Below are positions 4,978 through 6,680 of a stretch of DNA of 6,680 nucleotides, one piece after another. Each line of letters starts with the position of its first letter. The first letter of the stretch is position 1. The stretch is from Methanospirillum sp. (GTDB lineage Archaea; Halobacteriota; Methanomicrobia; Methanomicrobiales; Methanospirillaceae), in NCBI GenBank assembly GCA_028679485.1, contig JAJRBL010000148.1:1-6680 (forward strand), given 5' to 3'. Below the pieces are notes generated by a model, which ran no database searches, was not told the DNA's origin, and saw only the letters and a list, made by a program, of their open reading frames with translations. The position numbers and the translations under genes are program-made.

Positions 4978-6680
4978 ATCCGATATCCTGGGCATCTGAA
5001 CTGGAAAAAGTCCCGGAGAAGATCAGGTACGGAAGTGAACTGCAACATGTTGATACCGCCTCTTCACGGGAATTTCTCCTGACTGACGGAAAATACCTCT
5101 GTTCCTCTTCTTTTGCCGGGAATACCCGGAGATATCATGGATTATGTATTGACCGGAACACGATTGTCCTCTCATCACTTCATGAAACCATGAACGGTAT
5201 ATCCCTCCTTCCCGGCTGGTGGGGGAAAAACCTCCCTGAAACGCTGCTCAGGCACCTGATATCCGCCTGCCTTTATCCGGTCATACAGGAGTTTGTTTTA
5301 CCCGGCGTTTTTGTGAGGAAGACTATCTCTCTGGATCAGGGTCTTACCATCAGGTGGGATCTCGAAGGAGAGGCCGACTGTACCATCCGTCCGCTTGTAT
5401 CGTTCAGAAATATGCATGAGATCGGCACCGGATCCCCCGTATCGGTAACCCAGGGTCTGGAGGGGCTGAACCTGAACGGCTATCCCTTTGGCTGTACCCT
5501 GCCTTTTACCCCTGATAACCAGGTTTATTATAACACCTGGTATCCTGCAGAGGCGAAAAGAGGATATGATGCCCTGGAAAACCTGGTCTCACCCGGTTTC
5601 TTCTCCGGCACTGTGCAGGATGATACTATCCTGCTCACTATCGGATACAAACCGGGAGAGTACCCGGATGTATCCCTCCCGCCGGATTCCGCCCCGGATC
5701 TTCTCGACCGTGCTTCGCGTCTCTGCCTGCGTGAAGATGATATCATCGCCGGGTACCACTGGTTTGCCGAATCCTGGGGACGGGATACATTCATCAGTCT
5801 TCCCGGCCTCCTTCTCAGTTATGGACGATTCAGAGAGGCCGAGTCAGTCTTCCGGATGTACCTGAAACATCAAAAAGGCGGTATTATACCAAACCGTATC
5901 CCTGACTCATATCATTCCTCTGATGCGACGCTCTGGTTTTTCTGGTCAATATTCCGGTACATGCAGAAGAATCCCGGATCCCGGTTTGTCAAAGAGATAT
6001 CCCCCGGGCTTGAGAACCTGATCTCGTCATATCCTGACAGTAGTGTTGCATCCCTGGATGGTGATCTCATCACGGTTGCTCCGGGATCCACCTGGATGGA
6101 CACCTCTTTTACCCCCCGGGCAGGCAAACCAGTCGAGATCAATGCCCTCTGGATCCTGGCTCTTGAGATCTGTGAGTACCAGGAGATTGGAGTTCCCGTA
6201 ACGTCAAAAAATGCCAGGAATGCTTTTTCTGCATTCTGGAACGAGAATACCCGTTGCCTGTACGATCTCCTGGATCCCTGCGATGCATCTGTCCGTCCGA
6301 ACCAGGTTATTGCTCTTGCCCTCGGCCTGATTCCCTTCGATGAAGGACGGATAGCCCTGGACCAGATCAGGAAAACGTTACTTACCCCCTATGGTCTCCG
6401 GACACTTGCACCAGGTTCACCAGGTTATCATGGAACCTATTGCGGCGATCCTTCTTACCATAACGGAATGGTCTGGCCCTGGCTTACAGCCTGGTACCTC
6501 GATGCTCTTGCAGAGTACGGTGAATCCCGCGATACGGTCTCATGGCCGGTTATCTCTCTTTGGAATCATATGTACACAGATGGAGCAGGAATGGTACCTG
6601 AATTCTTTGATGGCGATGCGCCTTATCACCCGGGAGGTTCGGTATGTCAGGCCTGGAGTATTGCTGAACTGATCCGTGCA
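4974..6680 (+). CDS. Archaeal-type glycogen debranching enzyme, amylo-alpha-1,6-glucosidase (3' partial)
   Basis: The frame is open from ATG 4974 to the last base, giving 569 residues without a stop, so the C-terminus is cut by the window edge. It matches the two-part GDE family (GDE_N plus GDE_C, GH133), which hydrolyses alpha-1,6-linked glucose at glycogen branch points in the cytosol. The N-terminal beta-domain has SSREFLLTDG (about 31-40) and NTRRYHG (50-56). The catalytic alpha/alpha-barrel has ESWGRDTFISLPGL (266-279, Asp271), TWMD (373-376), TPRAGKPVEINALW (with Glu388), YHNGMVWPW (495-503) and the late CQAWS motif (558-562). Family members end soon after that last motif, so probably only tens of residues are missing. 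The ATG shares an ATGA overlap with the stop of the preceding transferase, implying translational coupling; GAGGAGG lies just before it at 4964-4970. The family homology begins near residue 17 and no better start is nearby. Confidence 0.92.
   Translation, partial: MNPISWASELEKVPEKIRYGSELQHVDTASSREFLLTDGKYLCSSSFAGNTRRYHGLCIDRNTIVLSSLHETMNGISLLPGWWGKNLPETLLRHLISACLYPVIQEFVLPGVFVRKTISLDQGLTIRWDLEGEADCTIRPLVSFRNMHEIGTGSPVSVTQGLEGLNLNGYPFGCTLPFTPDNQVYYNTWYPAEAKRGYDALENLVSPGFFSGTVQDDTILLTIGYKPGEYPDVSLPPDSAPDLLDRASRLCLREDDIIAGYHWFAESWGRDTFISLPGLLLSYGRFREAESVFRMYLKHQKGGIIPNRIPDSYHSSDATLWFFWSIFRYMQKNPGSRFVKEISPGLENLISSYPDSSVASLDGDLITVAPGSTWMDTSFTPRAGKPVEINALWILALEICEYQEIGVPVTSKNARNAFSAFWNENTRCLYDLLDPCDASVRPNQVIALALGLIPFDEGRIALDQIRKTLLTPYGLRTLAPGSPGYHGTYCGDPSYHNGMVWPWLTAWYLDALAEYGESRDTVSWPVISLWNHMYTDGAGMVPEFFDGDAPYHPGGSVCQAWSIAELIRA

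Noticed and set aside
5488..5865. Plus-strand 125-codon ORF inside the debranching enzyme
   Set aside because: The debranching-enzyme frame was followed codon by codon through this region without a stop and carries the GRD motif; this is a +1 shadow.
6391..6672. Plus-strand 93-codon ORF near the right edge, possible frameshift of the debranching enzyme
   Set aside because: The main frame stays open to base 6680 and contains the YHNGMVWPW and QAWS motifs, so no frameshift is needed.

Overview
The window looks like chromosome from a methanogenic archaeon, most likely of the order Methanomicrobiales (Methanoregula/Methanosphaerula-like; genus not determinable here). The evidence is a mosaic secreted protein with a PKD domain, a glycogen debranching enzyme of the archaeal type, strong GGAGGTGA ribosome-binding sites, TATA-box-like elements about 26 bases before start codons, and moderate GC content with free use of ATA, AGA and AGG codons. 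This assignment is inference from protein style, not from a marker gene.

Layout, all real genes on the + strand. (1) Bases 1-1638 hold the C-terminal part of a large extracellular protein cut by the left edge. Its order is a conserved repeat-protein module, an Ig/FnIII-like module, an IPT/TIG domain, two InlB-B-repeat-like modules and a terminal PKD domain. (2) Bases 1720-2082 encode a 120-residue YbjQ/UPF0145 protein with its own TATA box, apparently on a leaderless mRNA. (3) Bases 2083-2568 have no confident gene. They hold a possible terminator region, a small inverted repeat, a duplicated 14-mer, two doubtful small ORFs and a good TATA box at 2391-2401. (4) Bases 2569-6680 hold a tight three-gene operon: two different GT4-family glycosyltransferases and a glycogen debranching enzyme cut by the right edge. 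The gene junctions are a zero-base gap (3705/3706) and an ATGA overlap (4974-4977).

The three operon genes make sense together as a storage-polysaccharide module: the glycosyltransferases would build or prime alpha-glucan and the debranching enzyme would trim or mobilise its alpha-1,6 branches. Whether both transferases act on glycogen is not shown by the sequence. The surface protein and the YbjQ protein appear to be independent units.

I found no defence system, mobile element, CRISPR array, rRNA or tRNA. The least explained parts are the 2083-2568 spacer, especially a 50-codon ORF placed exactly where a leaderless start would be expected and overlapping the first operon gene, and the pairing of two diverged GT4 enzymes with one debranching enzyme.
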